Below the pieces are notes generated by a model. That model saw only the letters and a program-made list of their open reading frames with translations. It was not told where the DNA came from and did no database searches. Made by a program: the position numbers and the translations under genes. Of a DNA stretch of 15,913 bases, positions 13,783-15,913 are shown piece by piece (positions within the stretch are counted from its first letter, which is position 1; each line of letters starts with the position of its first letter). Source of the stretch: Gammaproteobacteria bacterium (GTDB lineage: Bacteria > Pseudomonadota > Gammaproteobacteria > Chromatiales > Chromatiaceae); contig JABDQZ010000355.1 of the NCBI GenBank assembly GCA_013041975.1, forward strand, positions 1-15,913, read 5' to 3'.

Positions 13783-15913
13783 TTATTGCTTCCCAAAAAC
13801 CAGTTCATCTCCTGACACGTTAACACTGATCTCATCCTCAGCTACAAACTCTCCAGCCAAAATACGCTGGGCTAATGGATTCTCAAGTTGCTGCTGAATA
13901 GCCCGCTTTAACGGCCTTGCTCCGTAAACCGGATCAAATCCCGCCTCTCCGAGCTTGTCGATTGCAGCTTCGGATACATGCAAACGCATGTCACGGTCTG
14001 CCAGGCGATCCGCCAGATACTGAATCTGGATACTTGAAATGGCACGGATCTGTTCTCTACCCAATGGATGGAAGACCACTGTCTCGTCAACACGGTTAAT
14101 AAACTCCGGCCTGAAATGCTGGCCAACCACTTCCATTACTGCCGTCTTCATGCTGTCGTAATTTTCATCACCTGCCATGGTCTGGATGATGTCTGACCCC
14201 AGGTTTGAGGTCATAACGATGACGGTGTTTCTGAAATCAACTGTACGCCCCTGGCCATCAGTCAGGCGTCCATCATCCAGTACCTGCAACAATACGTTAA
14301 ACACATCTGAATGCGCTTTTTCGACTTCGTCCATGAGAATCACACTGTAAGGGCGGCGACGCACAGCCTCTGTCAGGTATCCACCTTCTTCATAACCGAC
14401 ATAGCCTGGAGGTGCACCAATCAAACGGGCAACAGAATGCTTTTCCATGAATTCTGACATATCAATGCGCACCATGGCCTCATCGGTATCAAACAGGAAT
14501 TCAGCGAGCGCCTTGCAAAGCTCGGTTTTCCCCACCCCGGTAGGCCCAAGAAACAGAAAAGAACCATTTGGGCGGTTCGGGTCAGCCAAACCGGCACGTG
14601 AGCGACGAATGGCATTGGAAACTGCACCTACAGCTTCTGACTGACCGATAACGCGCTTACCCAGCTCCTCTTCCATGCGCAGCAGCTTTTCCTTTTCGCC
14701 TTCCAGCATTTTGGATACGGGAATACCAGTCCACTTGGAAACAACCGAAGCAATTTCCTCTTCTGTCACCCTGTTACGCAGCAGACGGGTTTCCTGCATT
14801 TCCACCTGTGAAGCCATATCCAGCTGGCGTTCCATTTCGGGAATGGTGCCGTGCTGTAATTCTGCCATACGCTGTAAATCACCCGCGCGGCGTGCCGTTT
14901 CAAAATCCAGACGGGCACGTTCCAGAGCCTCCTTGATATGGGTAGTACCCTGGACTGCCGCTTTTTCCGATTTCCAGATTTCTTCCATGTCGGCGAATTC
15001 ACGCTCCAATTCAGAAATTTGCCCTTCAAGCAGCTGCAGACGCTTTATGGAAGCATCATCAGACTCTTTCTTAAGAGCTTCACGTTCGATTTTCAACTGC
15101 ACAAGACGACGATCCAGCTTATCCATTTCCTCCGGCATGGAGTCGATTTCCATACGAATTTGTGAACCTGCCTCGTCAATCAGGTCAATGGCCTTGTCGG
15201 GCAACTGGCGATCGGTGATATAGCGATGAGAGAGCGTCGCAGCCGAAACAATGGCAGGATCGGTAATATCTACGCCATGATGCACTTCATAACGCTCTTT
15301 CAAGCCACGCAGGATGGCAACGGTATCTTCAACGGTTGGTTCAAGCACCATTACTTTCTGGAAACGACGCTCAAGCGCGGCATCTTTCTCGATATACTTG
15401 CGATACTCATCCAGTGTAGTGGCACCAATGCAATGCAGCTCACCACGCGCCAGTGCCGGTTTGAGCATGTTACCTGCATCCATGGCGCCTTCCGCCTTAC
15501 CGGCACCTACCATGGTATGGATTTCATCAATAAACAGGATGACCTGCCCCTCCTGCTTGGCTAAATCATTTAGAACACCTTTTAGACGCTCTTCAAACTC
15601 ACCCCGGAACTTGGCCCCGGCAATCAAGGATCCCATATCCAGGGATAACAGTCGTTTGTTCTTCAGCCCTTCAGGCACCTCGCCGTTAATAATACGGCTG
15701 GCAAGCCCTTCGGCAATGGCAGTTTTACCGACACCCGGTTCACCGATGAGCACCGGGTTATTCTTGGTACGTCTCTGTAACACCTGAACAGCACGGCGGA
15801 TTTCGTCATCACGGCCAATGACCGGGTCAAGTTTGCCCTGCTCAGCCTTTTCGGTCAGATCGATGGTGTACTTTTCCAGCGCCTGGCGCTGCTCTTCGGC
15901 ATTGGGGTCATCC
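13783..15913 (-). CDS. clpB: ATP-dependent chaperone/disaggregase ClpB (N-terminus outside window)
   Basis: ClpB is a hexameric AAA+ machine that threads aggregated proteins with DnaK/DnaJ/GrpE in the cytoplasm. The visible 709 codons run from just before the first ATPase domain to the stop; about 150 residues (the N-domain) lie beyond the edge. The frame continues in phase to the edge (DDPNAEEQRQALEKYTIDLT), so the GTG at 15783 is not the start. ATPase 1 has Walker A GEPGVGKT (15721-15744) and Walker B ILFIDE. The ClpB-specific coiled-coil middle domain lies at roughly 14800-15200 (LDRRLVQLKIEREALKKESD). ATPase 2 has Walker A GPTGVGKT (14524-14547), Walker B VILMDE, pore loop GYVGYEEGG and the sensor-2 GARPLKRAIQQQ. 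The middle domain separates it from ClpA and ClpX. The gene is convergent with the HD-GYP gene. Confidence 0.97.
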   Translation of the reverse strand, partial: DDPNAEEQRQALEKYTIDLTEKAEQGKLDPVIGRDDEIRRAVQVLQRRTKNNPVLIGEPGVGKTAIAEGLASRIINGEVPEGLKNKRLLSLDMGSLIAGAKFRGEFEERLKGVLNDLAKQEGQVILFIDEIHTMVGAGKAEGAMDAGNMLKPALARGELHCIGATTLDEYRKYIEKDAALERRFQKVMVLEPTVEDTVAILRGLKERYEVHHGVDITDPAIVSAATLSHRYITDRQLPDKAIDLIDEAGSQIRMEIDSMPEEMDKLDRRLVQLKIEREALKKESDDASIKRLQLLEGQISELEREFADMEEIWKSEKAAVQGTTHIKEALERARLDFETARRAGDLQRMAELQHGTIPEMERQLDMASQVEMQETRLLRNRVTEEEIASVVSKWTGIPVSKMLEGEKEKLLRMEEELGKRVIGQSEAVGAVSNAIRRSRAGLADPNRPNGSFLFLGPTGVGKTELCKALAEFLFDTDEAMVRIDMSEFMEKHSVARLIGAPPGYVGYEEGGYLTEAVRRRPYSVILMDEVEKAHSDVFNVLLQVLDDGRLTDGQGRTVDFRNTVIVMTSNLGSDIIQTMAGDENYDSMKTAVMEVVGQHFRPEFINRVDETVVFHPLGREQIRAISSIQIQYLADRLADRDMRLHVSEAAIDKLGEAGFDPVYGARPLKRAIQQQLENPLAQRILAGEFVAEDEISVNVSGDELVFGKQ

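Noticed and set aside
14675..15223. A 182-codon plus-strand open frame opposite clpB
   Set aside because: Serine- and arginine-rich low-complexity translation typical of an antisense shadow, fully inside the ClpB middle domain.
13783..15783. clpB starting at the GTG at 15783 as a short ClpB form
   Set aside because: The same frame continues without a stop to the window edge with clear ClpB sequence, so the gene simply runs out of the window.

Overview
The window reads as chromosome of a gammaproteobacterium outside the Enterobacterales. An slmA homologue and C-minus (zinc-free) L28 and L33 ribosomal proteins point to Gammaproteobacteria. The order coaBC-algC-argB, with a long membrane-anchored algC, resembles pseudomonads and related environmental lineages. 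Base composition looks moderate and even, and I see no insertion sequence, phage gene, tRNA, rRNA or CRISPR array. I cannot name the genus from sequence alone. No gene-free stretch exceeds about 170 bases.

Left part (1-6240) is housekeeping. On the minus strand, a tight transcription unit runs coaBC -> algC -> argB -> slmA (slmA is cut by the window edge), with junctions of 1 nt, 26 nt and a 1-nt stop/start overlap. It covers coenzyme A synthesis, hexose-phosphate supply for surface polysaccharide, arginine synthesis and nucleoid occlusion. The dut gene, which normally sits between coaBC and algC in pseudomonads, is absent. Divergently on the plus strand lie radC and then rpmB-rpmG. The last two have a clear sigma-70-type promoter and end in a strong intrinsic terminator.

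Centre and right (6300-13750) is a signalling region: a degenerate EAL-HDOD protein (+), an orphan hydantoinase-A/5-oxoprolinase-like subunit (-), a three-part Ser/Thr kinase-HDOD-GAF protein (-), a small tail-anchored FHA protein (+) and an intact DUF3391/HD-GYP phosphodiesterase (+). Kinase and FHA genes diverge from a shared 145-bp control region. The FHA gene is followed 24 bp later by the HD-GYP gene, and the kinase gene is followed 19-20 bp later by the hydantoinase gene. The layout suggests a circuit in which Ser/Thr phosphorylation, read by a membrane-bound phosphothreonine receptor, is tied to cyclic-di-GMP breakdown. This is the most novel-looking part of the window, and the linkage is inference from gene order and domains.

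Right edge: clpB, the disaggregase, is convergent with the HD-GYP gene and lacks its N-terminal domain only because the window ends. Several starts were moved from the longest open frame to better-supported codons (radC, kinase, FHA, HD-GYP); the reasons are given per gene.
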